Notes under the pieces: generated by a model
What the model saw: only the letters and a program-made list of their open reading frames with translations
What the model was told of the DNA's origin: nothing
The model's database searches: none
Source of the DNA: RGIG2134 sp964461115
GTDB lineage: Bacteria > Cyanobacteriota > Vampirovibrionia > Gastranaerophilales > Gastranaerophilaceae
DNA: 63,739 nucleotides
NCBI GenBank assembly: GCA_964461115.1
Contig: CAYWSX010000013.1
Location: 1 to 63,739 of the forward strand
Reading direction: 5' to 3'
Shown: in pieces, positions 33,945 through 41,520 of the stretch
How the letters are laid out: each line of letters starts with the position of its first letter
Numbering within the stretch: the first letter of the stretch is position 1
Program-made: the position numbers and the translations under genes

Positions 33945-34541
33945 CTACCCAATCTCTCGACGTCCCTCAATCGCGCGAATAAGCGTGATTTCGTCCGCAT
34001 ACTCCAAATCTGAGCCAACCGGAAGCCCGAACGCAATCCGCGTAACCTTTATTCCGAACGTTCCGAGCAACTTGTTTATATAAAGACTCGTGGTCTCGCC
34101 CTCAATCGAAGGCGGCAACGCTAAAATAACCTCTTTCACCTCATCGGACGCAGCACGCGTCAGAAGCTCGCGAATTCTGACATCCTCAGCGCCAATCCCG
34201 TCCATAGGCGAAATCAAGCCTTGCAAGACGTGGTAGAGCCCGTTATATTCGTTTGTTTTTTCAATCGCAATAAGGTCTTTCGTCTCTGCAACAATACAAA
34301 TCGTGGAGCGGTCACGTTTCTGTGAACGACAAATTTCACAGGGGTTTTGCTCGGACATGTTAAAACACACCTCACAGTAGTGAATAGTACGTTTTGCATC
34401 CAAAATCGAAGAAGCAAAACGTTCAACCTCGCTTTGAGGCATTTTTAGCAAGTGAAGCGCCATACGCTGCGCAGACTTAGGCCCTACAGAAGGCAGCTTC
34501 TGAAAATTTTCAATTAATTGTGCCAGAGGCTTGGTGTACAT
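33945..34541 (-). CDS. recR: Recombination mediator RecR
   Basis: Zinc-finger/Toprim protein that with RecO/RecF loads RecA at gaps. 198 residues: HhH at the N-terminus (LIENFQKLPSVGPKSAQRMA, 9-28), zinc finger HYCEVCFNMSEQNPCEIC (about 54-71), Toprim IVAETKDLIAIEKTNEYNGL (about 82) and the C-terminal Walker-like end (IAFGLPVGSDLEYADEITL). The ATG overlaps the ybaB TAA (TAATG). The classical dnaX-ybaB-recR order is kept only in part: dnaX lies 12 kb away. Confidence 0.97.
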   Translation of the reverse strand: MYTKPLAQLIENFQKLPSVGPKSAQRMALHLLKMPQSEVERFASSILDAKRTIHYCEVCFNMSEQNPCEICRSQKRDRSTICIVAETKDLIAIEKTNEYNGLYHVLQGLISPMDGIGAEDVRIRELLTRAASDEVKEVILALPPSIEGETTSLYINKLLGTFGIKVTRIAFGLPVGSDLEYADEITLIRAIEGRREIG

Positions 34542-34876
34542 TAAAATAGTCCCGGAATGCTGATTCCGCCTGTTAGCGATTTCATTTTAGCTTCCATTTT
34601 TTCGGTAGCGGTTTTTGAAGCACTTGTAATTGCAGTAGTTATAACATCCTCAAGCATTTCAACCGTGTCATCATCAACCGATGAAGGATTTTCCGGATTT
34701 ATAGCTTCTTTTGATAATTTGATAGATTTGAACTTGCCTTGACCGTCGCAAGTAACTTTCACGGCTCCGCCAGCTGATTCGCCCGTAATTTCTTGTGCGG
34801 CAAGTTCAGCCTGCGCCTCTTGCAGCTTTTTCTGCATTTGTTGCGCCTGTTTCATCATATTTCCCAAATTCATCAT
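34541..34876 (-). CDS. ybaB: Nucleoid-associated protein YbaB/EbfC
   Basis: Small dimeric DNA-binding protein. 111 residues: MMNLGNMMKQAQQMQKKLQE at the start, then VKVTCDGQGKFKSIKLSKEA (about 41-60), VEMLEDVITTAITSASKTAT, and the Gly-rich SLTGGISIPGLF tail. Starts at the first of two ATG codons (34876), 5-8 bases after AGGAGGAG. Couples to recR through TAATG. Confidence 0.96.
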   Translation of the reverse strand: MMNLGNMMKQAQQMQKKLQEAQAELAAQEITGESAGGAVKVTCDGQGKFKSIKLSKEAINPENPSSVDDDTVEMLEDVITTAITSASKTATEKMEAKMKSLTGGISIPGLF

Positions 34877-34904
34877 AAAATCTCCTCCTAAGTTCTTTTT
34901 TTTT

Positions 34905-34934
34905 ATTATACACGAAAAAAAGAGGTCAGGGCAA
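34905..34934 (-). promoter_or_regulatory. Promoter of ybaB-recR
   Basis: On the minus strand TTGCCC (34934-34929), 18 bases, TATAAT (34910-34905), about 30 bases before the ybaB ATG. Confidence 0.55.
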
Positions 34935-34974
34935 AAGTGTCATCTTGCGGCTGCCGGCAACGTTATTCTGCCCC

Positions 34975-35130
34975 CTTCTCTCCCCCGTCATTCTGAACCC
35001 TTCAGGGTGAAGAATCTAAAAGCGCCTGGAATGAAGAGCAGCAGATTCTTCCGTCACTTCGTTCCGTCAGAATGACGGGTAGAGAATAGGTTCAGATGAC
35101 GTGGGGAGAACATTCTCAGGATGACGGATG
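34975..35130. repeat. Dispersed palindromic repeats, family A
   Basis: GTCATTCTGAACCCTTCAGG ... GATTCTTCCGTC ... GTCAGAATGACGG and decayed copies. The small rest of the gap to 35221 has no gene. Confidence 0.85.
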
Positions 35131-35221
35131 ATTACCGGCATTCTGACTGATTGGAGTTACAGCATAATAAAACGGTCAATTCCGAAAAACTGACCGATTT
35201 ATGTAAAGTTTATAATTTTTC

Positions 35222-35587
35222 TTATCTTGAAAACTCAACCAGCGCGCGTACAGAGCGGGCTGTATCACGAACAGACTCATCAGAGTGCAAGTTCATCGTA
35301 TCTTCAAGAATTCTTATAACTTCTTCTTTATCCTGAAGCGCAAGAACCTCGTTAATCGCACTCATAGCAACTCTTGTCGACATATCATGGATTCCTTTGC
35401 CTTTTTCGATAAGAGCCAATTTCAACCACTCATGCTTATTTTTTCTGATAAGAGCCTGAGCAGTTCTTTCACGAACCTCGTCATACTCTGAGTTTGTACC
35501 GATTTCTTGTAAAATTCTCAAAGATTCTTCTTCGTTCTCATGGCGAGACAAAGCTTCTACTATATTTTCAATTCTCTGCATATTCAT
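35222..35587 (-). CDS. HEAT-repeat-like helical protein
   Basis: 121 residues (ATG at 35587, AGGAG 9 bases upstream; a start at 35596 would touch the ribosome binding site). Three to four alpha-alpha units of 30-odd residues: NIVEALSRHENEEESLRILQ, YDEVRERTAQALIRKNK, STRVAMSAINEVLALQDKEE and DESVRDTARSVRALVE, which fit HEAT/PBS-lyase-type repeats (D..VR..A..AL). Such proteins are usually interaction scaffolds. It follows the 35600-36061 gene by 12 bases and is probably co-transcribed. Partner unknown. Confidence 0.8.
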   Translation of the reverse strand: MNMQRIENIVEALSRHENEEESLRILQEIGTNSEYDEVRERTAQALIRKNKHEWLKLALIEKGKGIHDMSTRVAMSAINEVLALQDKEEVIRILEDTMNLHSDESVRDTARSVRALVEFSR

Positions 35588-35599
35588 ATTTCTCATCTC

Positions 35600-36061
35600 C
35601 TATCCCGCAAGTTCCGCTCTAAACAGCTCTTCCAGCTCATTTGCCGGGCGCTTGAGGAGGTTATTAACACCGTATGGGTTGTTATTGAATTTTTCAGAAA
35701 CAAATCTTGAAAGCTCGCTCAAATCGAACGAAATTTCAGTATTTTTAGCCTGTTCCCACCAAGTCGAAACATTATCTCTTACACGACGTCCGAAAGACAC
35801 GGCAGAGTTCAATCTTTCCTTGATAGAGTTGTTAAAAGCGCTGATGTTGCCTACAACCGCAGACATAAACATTTTGCCGCGCTCTTTGACAGAAGAAGTC
35901 TCCTGTGCAGAAGTTTGGAAAACATCCGCTTGGATTACGTTCCCTTTAAAGCTTATCCCGAAAGGATTCGACGCATGAGACTGCCCCTGCGCTTTAGCTT
36001 CGGTTTTATTTAATGATTTAAAAATACCAACACCTGTAGTATTTAAAGTGATTTTTGCCAT
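35600..36061 (-). CDS. Hypothetical protein with N-terminal SFKG motif
   Basis: 153 residues, not recognised. Polar N-terminus with NPFGISFKGNVIQADVF (about 32-48), a mid-region amphipathic helix (GKMFMSAVVGNISAFNNSIK), and an acidic helical end (ANELEELFRAELAG). No signal peptide or membrane segment. The short SF(K/G)G-type N-terminal motif recurs in other proteins of this window. The leader GTATCGGATATGG around its ATG is identical over 13 bases to that of the flagellin-like gene at 2455. Probably in operon with the HEAT-like gene downstream. Confidence 0.7.
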   Translation of the reverse strand: MAKITLNTTGVGIFKSLNKTEAKAQGQSHASNPFGISFKGNVIQADVFQTSAQETSSVKERGKMFMSAVVGNISAFNNSIKERLNSAVSFGRRVRDNVSTWWEQAKNTEISFDLSELSRFVSEKFNNNPYGVNNLLKRPANELEELFRAELAG

Positions 36062-36070
36062 ATCCGATAC
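36044..36070 (+). promoter_or_regulatory. Sigma-28-like box in the 5' end of the opposite-strand gene
   Basis: On the plus strand TAAAGTGA (36044-36051), 11 bases, TCCGATAC (36063-36070), the same -10 octamer as at 2411. It points towards the 49-codon frame at 36290, about 215 bases away. Part of the match is dictated by the opposite gene's first codons, so it may be chance. Confidence 0.3.
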
Positions 36071-36289
36071 CTATTCTTTGTGACTCAACAAACTAAACTT
36101 AACACACCCCCGTTCGGCATAAAATCAACCAAACAGTGTAATTAGAATTCATATTTTAATACTTTAGTTTAACGAATGTAACAAATTCTTAACCAAGGTG
36201 ACAAAAAGAGCATTTTTCGCGTAATATTATACTTTATATAAGTGTGTGAAACATTTAATAGTGTGAATTGACTTTTGTAGGAGTGTTCA

Positions 36290-36439
36290 ATGTATAGTCC
36301 TGAATTAATGAGATTTTTACTCAACTATAATAACCAAGAACCTAAATCCTCTAAATCCGTATATAAATTTAAAGATGGGAACAAACTTTTCGGCTTCAAA
36401 AAATTAGCCACAGTTCCGATTCAAATACGAAACAAATAG
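36290..36439 (+). CDS. Small basic protein (49 residues)
   Basis: Not recognised. ATG at 36290 with AGGAG 6 bases upstream; the frame encodes MYSPELMRFLLNYNNQEP at the start, then Lys/Ser-rich SKSVYKFKDGNKLFGFKKL and ends PIQIRNK. Third-position use looks coding-like and the frame fills most of an otherwise empty gap between divergent minus-strand genes. TATACT (36228) could be a -10. A DNA- or membrane-binding peptide is possible; no evidence for either. Confidence 0.5.
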   Translation: MYSPELMRFLLNYNNQEPKSSKSVYKFKDGNKLFGFKKLATVPIQIRNK

Positions 36440-36550
36440 CCTGATTTTTCAGAGTTATTAATAAACCAAGTTTTATAATTCTAACCTAACTACCAATGTT
36501 AGACATGATTAGTGTGTGCTGTGTTAAGCGTTAACTTTCATGTCTTTTTT

Positions 36551-36943
36551 TTATGCAAAAGCAGCCACCCTGCGGGACTTCGGCGGCAAAGATTGAACAG
36601 GGGCTTGTTTAATCCCCATTTCTGCAAATTTATCCGCAAAAAGTTTTTTTACGTTTTTCAAGGCGGAATCACAACTTACGTGAAAATCAAATTTTTCATT
36701 GTTAATGACGCCTGACGCCCTAAGTCCGCCTGTTGTGTCCTGAACTCTGTCAAAACGGACTATATCCCTCTCCGTCCCGTATTTGTACAGAAATCCGCGG
36801 AAATTATCGAACATTCTCTTAATTGACCGGGAATGCATCATGTTGTTTGAAAAAAGATTGTTTGCATAGTTAGTAAGGGCACGGCTGCGGCACAGGCGAG
36901 CGCCAAAATAACACCCTGAGGCATTTACACAGTTTGCTTTCAT
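36551..36943 (-). CDS. Hypothetical protein (130 residues)
   Basis: Not recognised. Basic, helical N-terminal half (SRALTNYANNLFSNNMMHSR), a beta-like middle (ERDIVRFDRVQDTTGGLRAS and EKFDFHVSCDSALKNVKKLF) and a Lys/Arg-rich end. GGTGA lies 5 bases before the ATG. No signal peptide. Monocistronic between two plus-strand genes. Nothing in sequence or context suggests a role. Confidence 0.65.
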   Translation of the reverse strand: MKANCVNASGCYFGARLCRSRALTNYANNLFSNNMMHSRSIKRMFDNFRGFLYKYGTERDIVRFDRVQDTTGGLRASGVINNEKFDFHVSCDSALKNVKKLFADKFAEMGIKQAPVQSLPPKSRRVAAFA

Positions 36944-37035
36944 TTTTTCACCATTAAAATACTAAGACCAATTAGTCCATGCATTATTACACAAATTTGA
37001 GGTTTTGTCACTACCTGATAAAATACAAATATTGC

Positions 37036-37044
37036 TGTTATAAT
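37036..37044 (+). promoter_or_regulatory. Extended -10 promoter for leaderless rnhC
   Basis: TG-T-TATAAT (37036-37044), 7 bases, then ATG (37052). No ribosome binding site precedes the gene. Confidence 0.6.
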
Positions 37045-37051
37045 AAAATTT

Positions 37052-37936
37052 ATGAATACTTTTACCGACAAATTTGATAAGGCTGAATTCGCAAGAGTAA
37101 AAGCGTTTTTTGAATCAGAAAACGCAGAATTCTCAGAACAGCAGTACGCCGTTTTCCGAGCGAAAACAAGCTCTTACATAGCAGTTTTGTACAACAGCGG
37201 AAAATTCCTCATGCAAGGCGCAGACGTAACTGAAAGTTCAATAAAATTCGCAGAATTTATGGGCAAATCAGCCCCTTGCACGACAAAAAATTCTGACAGC
37301 CCGTCCATATCTGATTTTGACCACATAGGCGTGGACGAATCGGGCAAAGGCGACTTTTTCGGTCCGCTCGTCATCGCAGGTGTGCTTGCAGACAAAGAAA
37401 ATTCTCAAATATTTCTAAAAGCAGGGATAAAAGACAGCAAAAAACTCACAGACACTATGATTTTAAAAATGGCGGGCATAATTAAAGCAAACTCCGTGCA
37501 CTCGGTCGTTGTAATCGGAAACGAAAAGTACAACGAGCTTTACGCCAAGTTCAACAACCTCAACAAGCTTCTGGCGTGGGGACATGCCCGAGTTATTGAG
37601 AACATTCTCGAGAAAAAGCCTTGCACGCACGCACTTTCAGATAAATTCGGCAACGAAAATCTTATAAAAAACGCCCTGCTTGATAAAGGACGTGCAATAA
37701 CGCTTGAACAACGCGTAAGAGGGGAAGAAGACATCGCAGTCGCTGCAGCCTCAATTTTGGCACGCGCTGAGTATGTAAATCGAATGAAAACGCTTTCAAA
37801 CCGCTACGAAATCGAGCTTCCGAAAGGCGCATCGGAAAAAGTTCTTTTGACAGCAAAAAAATTCGTGCAAACCTATGACAAAGACAAGCTAAAAATGGTT
37901 TCAAAACTGCATTTTAAGACTTTCAATCAAATTTAA
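37052..37936 (+). CDS. rnhC: Ribonuclease HIII
   Basis: Cleaves RNA in RNA:DNA hybrids; the RnhC type carries an N-terminal substrate-binding TBP-like domain. 294 residues: N-domain (1-85), then the catalytic core opening HIGVDESGKGDFFGPLVIAG (about 91-110; D and E of DESGKGD bind metal), KDSKKLTD (about 130), DKFGNE (about 196) and EEDIAVAAASILARAEYVNR (about 226). All four active-site acids appear present. It has a strong extended -10 box seven bases before the ATG and no Shine-Dalgarno, suggesting a leaderless mRNA. The convergent minus-strand gene ends 4 bases after its stop. Confidence 0.96.
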   Translation: MNTFTDKFDKAEFARVKAFFESENAEFSEQQYAVFRAKTSSYIAVLYNSGKFLMQGADVTESSIKFAEFMGKSAPCTTKNSDSPSISDFDHIGVDESGKGDFFGPLVIAGVLADKENSQIFLKAGIKDSKKLTDTMILKMAGIIKANSVHSVVVIGNEKYNELYAKFNNLNKLLAWGHARVIENILEKKPCTHALSDKFGNENLIKNALLDKGRAITLEQRVRGEEDIAVAAASILARAEYVNRMKTLSNRYEIELPKGASEKVLLTAKKFVQTYDKDKLKMVSKLHFKTFNQI

Positions 37937-37939
37937 AAC

Positions 37940-38353
37940 TTAACGCACTAACCTTCTCGCGATTCTAGCCAAAGTTCCCAGAAATCCGCCGCGATTTCTT
38001 ACATTAGATTTATACAGCCCTCTTCTGTCGCAAAAATCAGAAATTGCGTCTTTTAAATCCTCCAGCAAAGGTTTTTTATGCTTGAGCCAAGGAACCAGAT
38101 TATATCCGTCCCGCGTTTTCACCAAGACGTTCGGAATAGAAGATTCTACCCCTATTTTATTCACTATCGGACGCTCTTGAAGAATAATTTTATCACCTTT
38201 TTCAGAAAAAATTAATATATCCTCAAGCAAGGCTGTTGCTGCTGCTTGTCCCGCTTTTCTTCCGTACCTTTGCAGTTCCGCTTGAAGAATACTGTTATTT
38301 TGTATCCTTGCGCCGTTCGGAGCCTGAAACCAATTTCCACTTCGTTCAATCAT
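37940..38353 (-). CDS. Hypothetical basic protein (137 residues)
   Basis: Not recognised. From the ATG at 38353 it reads as a globular, Lys/Arg-rich protein: an alpha-helical start (NSILQAELQRYGRKAGQAAA), a beta-rich centre (IFSEKGDKIILQERPIVNKI and VLVKTRDGYNLVPWLKHKKP) and a basic end (GTLARIARRLVR). A GTG at 38362 is an alternative. The gyrA terminator lies between gyrA and this gene, so it needs its own promoter. Function unknown. Confidence 0.7.
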   Translation of the reverse strand: MIERSGNWFQAPNGARIQNNSILQAELQRYGRKAGQAAATALLEDILIFSEKGDKIILQERPIVNKIGVESSIPNVLVKTRDGYNLVPWLKHKKPLLEDLKDAISDFCDRRGLYKSNVRNRGGFLGTLARIARRLVR

Positions 38354-38426
38354 ATTTTTCACTTTCCCAATAATACTTATTCACATAAAAGCATGTGAAC
38401 AAAAAAATTTGCTACTTAATTTTAAC

Positions 38427-38455
38427 AAAAAAAAAGGAGCCCGAAAGCCCCTTTT
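38427..38455 (-). terminator. Intrinsic terminator of gyrA
   Basis: On the minus strand AAAAGGGGC, loop TTTCGG, GCTCCTTTT followed by more T: nine pairs with one G-U, T-run of nine. It ends 19 bases past the gyrA stop. Confidence 0.9.
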
Positions 38456-38473
38456 ATTTTTATTAAATTAAAC

Positions 38474-41020
38474 TTAAATATCAGTTAATTTGATTTGTCC
38501 TGAATCCTCAGCCGGCTCATCAGGAGCCTCAGACGCCGCTGTCACAATGATGTCGTCGTCATCAGGGTCAACAAGTTTGTTAATCGCAACAACGCTGTCT
38601 TTGTCGCCGAGGTTCTGGATTTTTACGCCCGTTGCAGGTCTGCCCTGACGGGAAATATCCGACGCCTTGATTCGGCTCACAACGCCGTTTGCCGTTACAA
38701 CCATAATTTCGTCTTTATCCTCAACAATTGTAAGCGCAATCAATCTTGACTGAATTGTTTTGAATTTCGTAGCAATAAGACCGATACCGCCTCTATTTTG
38801 AGTTCTGAATTCAGATAGCTTAGACCGTTTTCCGAAACCGTCAGTCGTCGCAACAAGCAAATCAGCGTCATAGTTGCGAGGAACGATGTCACAGCCGACA
38901 ATATGATCGCCTTGGCGAAGTTTCATCGACGTTACGCCGCGTGCAGAACGCCCGAGAGGTCTGAGTTCGTTGAGCGGGAAGCGTATCGCCATACCGCACG
39001 AAGTACCGATTAAGATTTCGTCATTTTCGTTAGCAAGTTTAACCCAGTTTAAGCCGTCATTTTCCTCAAGTCCAATCGCAATAATACCGGAACGTCTGAT
39101 GTTAGAGAAATTATCAAGACCTATTTTTTTGATGTAACCGCGCTGGGTAAGCATGATAAGGTTTTGGTTCGGGTCAAAACTCGACACCGGAACAACCGCA
39201 GTGATTTTTTCATCCTGCTCGATAGGCAGCACATTGACAATAGGAAGGCCTTTCGCCTGTCTTTGCCCTTCAGGGAAGTCGTAAACATTCAAGCTGTAAA
39301 CAAGCCCCTTGCTTGAGAAGAACAACACTTTGTCATGCATCATCGCAGTGAAGAAGTGTCCGATATCATCATCATCTTTTGTTTTTATGCCGCTTTTTCC
39401 GCGTGTTGCACGGTTTTGGCGCTCAAACGTGTCCATCGAGATACGTTTCAAATATCCTTGACGAGTGATAAATACAGCCATAGCAACGTTTGGAGTCAAG
39501 TCCTCAATAGTCATTTCGTCCTGCTCAGGTACAATCTGCGTGCGTCTGTCGTCGCCGTATTTTTCTCTGTCCTCAAGCATTTCTTCTTTAATAATATTCA
39601 GAACTTTTTGTCTGTCCGCAAGGATAGCTTCGTATTCAGCAATTTTTTGTTTCAATTCCTCATACTCTGCCTTGATTTTGTCTTGTTCCAAACCGGTTAA
39701 ACGTCTCAATTGCATTTCGAGAATTGCGTTAGCTTGATCATTATCCAACCCGAACCTGCTCATCAAGCCGTTGCGTGCTTCTTCGGTTGTTTTGGATTTT
39801 TTGATAAGTTCAATAACTTCATCCAAGCTTCCGAGCGCAATCATCAAACCAGCCAATATATGGGCTCTTTGACGTGCTTTTTTGAGGAAGAAAATCGTAC
39901 GTCTGGTAACAATTTCAACCCTGTGCTCCACAAATTCGCTGAGAACTTCGTATATGTTCATCAATCGTGGCTGTTTACCAACCAGCGCAAGCATGTTAAC
40001 ACCAAAAGAGGTTCTTAACTGCGTATATTTAAACAAATTATTTTTAACAACTTCAGGCTTAGCGTCGCGTTTAAGCTCAATTACAATACGCATACCGTCA
40101 CGGTCTGACTCGTCACGAAGGTCAGAAATACCCTCGACTTTTTTGTCACGAACAAGCTCTGCAATTTTTTCAATCAAAGCAGCCTTGTTCACCTGATACG
40201 GCAATTCTGTGATAATAATAGCAGTTCTTGCCTGTCTGCCGTTTCCGCCGGGAATCTCTTCAAACTGTGCAACTGCTTGCATTTTGACCGAGCCGCGCCC
40301 TGTCATATAGGCTTGTTTAATATCACTTAAACCGATAATGGTTGCCGCCGTAGGGAAATCAGGACCTTTAATATACTGATTAAGCTCTTCTATCGTAATG
40401 TCAGGCTTATCAATGAGCGCAATCGTGCCGTCTACAACCTCTCTAAGGTTGTGAGGCGGAATATTTGTTGCCATACCGACTGCAATCCCCGAAACACCGT
40501 TCAATAACATCATAGGGAGTCTGACAGGTAACACTGACGGCTCCTCAAGCGAACCATCGAAGTTTGGCTCAAAATCTACTGTTTCGCAGTCAATATCAGA
40601 AAGCATGGACTGCGTAATCTTGTGCATACGCGCTTCGGTGTATCTCATCGCCGCTGCTGAGTCACCATCGACCGAACCGAAGTTTCCATGACCGTCGATT
40701 GTCAAATAACGAGTAGCAAATGGCTGCGCCATACGAACCAAGGACTCGTAAACAGCTGTATCACCGTGCGGGTGGTATTTACCCAGAACTTCACCAACGA
40801 TTCTGGCACTTTTTTTGAAAGGCTTGTCCGGAGTCATCCCGAGTTCGTTCATCGCGAACAAAATACGTCTGTGAACGGGCTTCAACCCGTCTCTAACATC
40901 AGGAAGCGCACGTCCTACGATAACAGACATCGCATAGTCGATGTATGAACGCTTCATCTCGTCTCTTATATTTACCGGAACGATTTTTCCGTCTTCAAAC
41001 AAATTTTGTTGGCTGCCCAA
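38474..41020 (-). CDS. gyrA: DNA gyrase subunit A
   Basis: Breakage-rejoining subunit of the supercoiling topoisomerase. 848 residues, normal length: winged-helix region with the QRDR KYHPHGDTAVYESLVRMAQP (about 79-98), active Tyr in AAMRYTEAR (about 122), coiled coil (about 370-500) and a six-bladed C-terminal pinwheel with a shortened GyrA box (EGQRQAKGLPI; E. coli has QRRGGKG). The residue matching E. coli Ser83 is Thr. TTG start at 41020 with GGGGGAG upstream. A possible minus-strand promoter (TTGACC 41135, TAATAA 41113) lies about 100 bases ahead. gyrB is not in the window. Confidence 0.97.
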   Translation of the reverse strand: MGSQQNLFEDGKIVPVNIRDEMKRSYIDYAMSVIVGRALPDVRDGLKPVHRRILFAMNELGMTPDKPFKKSARIVGEVLGKYHPHGDTAVYESLVRMAQPFATRYLTIDGHGNFGSVDGDSAAAMRYTEARMHKITQSMLSDIDCETVDFEPNFDGSLEEPSVLPVRLPMMLLNGVSGIAVGMATNIPPHNLREVVDGTIALIDKPDITIEELNQYIKGPDFPTAATIIGLSDIKQAYMTGRGSVKMQAVAQFEEIPGGNGRQARTAIIITELPYQVNKAALIEKIAELVRDKKVEGISDLRDESDRDGMRIVIELKRDAKPEVVKNNLFKYTQLRTSFGVNMLALVGKQPRLMNIYEVLSEFVEHRVEIVTRRTIFFLKKARQRAHILAGLMIALGSLDEVIELIKKSKTTEEARNGLMSRFGLDNDQANAILEMQLRRLTGLEQDKIKAEYEELKQKIAEYEAILADRQKVLNIIKEEMLEDREKYGDDRRTQIVPEQDEMTIEDLTPNVAMAVFITRQGYLKRISMDTFERQNRATRGKSGIKTKDDDDIGHFFTAMMHDKVLFFSSKGLVYSLNVYDFPEGQRQAKGLPIVNVLPIEQDEKITAVVPVSSFDPNQNLIMLTQRGYIKKIGLDNFSNIRRSGIIAIGLEENDGLNWVKLANENDEILIGTSCGMAIRFPLNELRPLGRSARGVTSMKLRQGDHIVGCDIVPRNYDADLLVATTDGFGKRSKLSEFRTQNRGGIGLIATKFKTIQSRLIALTIVEDKDEIMVVTANGVVSRIKASDISRQGRPATGVKIQNLGDKDSVVAINKLVDPDDDDIIVTAASEAPDEPAEDSGQIKLTDI

Positions 41021-41209
41021 AATGCATCTCCCCCTCTGAAGCCGGCTTACAAGGTCTTTCGGCTAAAACCGCCCCTTATTGCCCCCTCAGCTCCATGTCT
41101 AATAACCTTATTATATTTTAGCACAAAAAGGTCAAGAGGCAAATTACACGCGCATTTCTACACGAAAGTTAACACAGCGGCAGGTTATTGAAACAGCAAA
41201 TTACCCTTC

Positions 41210-41440
41210 TCCGCCCTCGGCATTCTGAACCCGAAGGGTGACAGCTCTTCTTAGTGAGGTTTGCCGAACTTTAGAAGGGAGGGCACCCCTTGAGGGTGAG
41301 AATCTAAAGCACCCGGCGTGAAGAGCAACAGATTCTTCAATCGCTCCGCTCACTCAGAATGACGGGGAGATTAGGAAAGAAAGATTCTTACTCTCAGGGG
41401 GTACCAGCCAGGGGGAAGAATCTAGAATCATAATACGCTC
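41210..41440. repeat. Dispersed palindromic repeats, families A and B
   Basis: B segment (GACAGCTCTTCTTAGTGAGG ... GGGAGGGCACCCC, about 41240-41290), then A units ending in GTACCAGCC. The rest of the 41021-41520 gap holds the gyrA leader and no gene. Confidence 0.87.
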
Positions 41441-41520
41441 ATCGTTAAAAGCAGCAGCTTCTTCGCTCTGCTCGGAAGACAGCTCAAAAGTAGGATAGTT
41501 TTTACCAAGTCAGCGATGTA

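Noticed and set aside
38474..41020. Quinolone-resistance mutation in GyrA (Thr at the Ser83 position)
   Set aside because: Thr at this site is the natural state in several phyla; without a susceptible reference nothing can be said.
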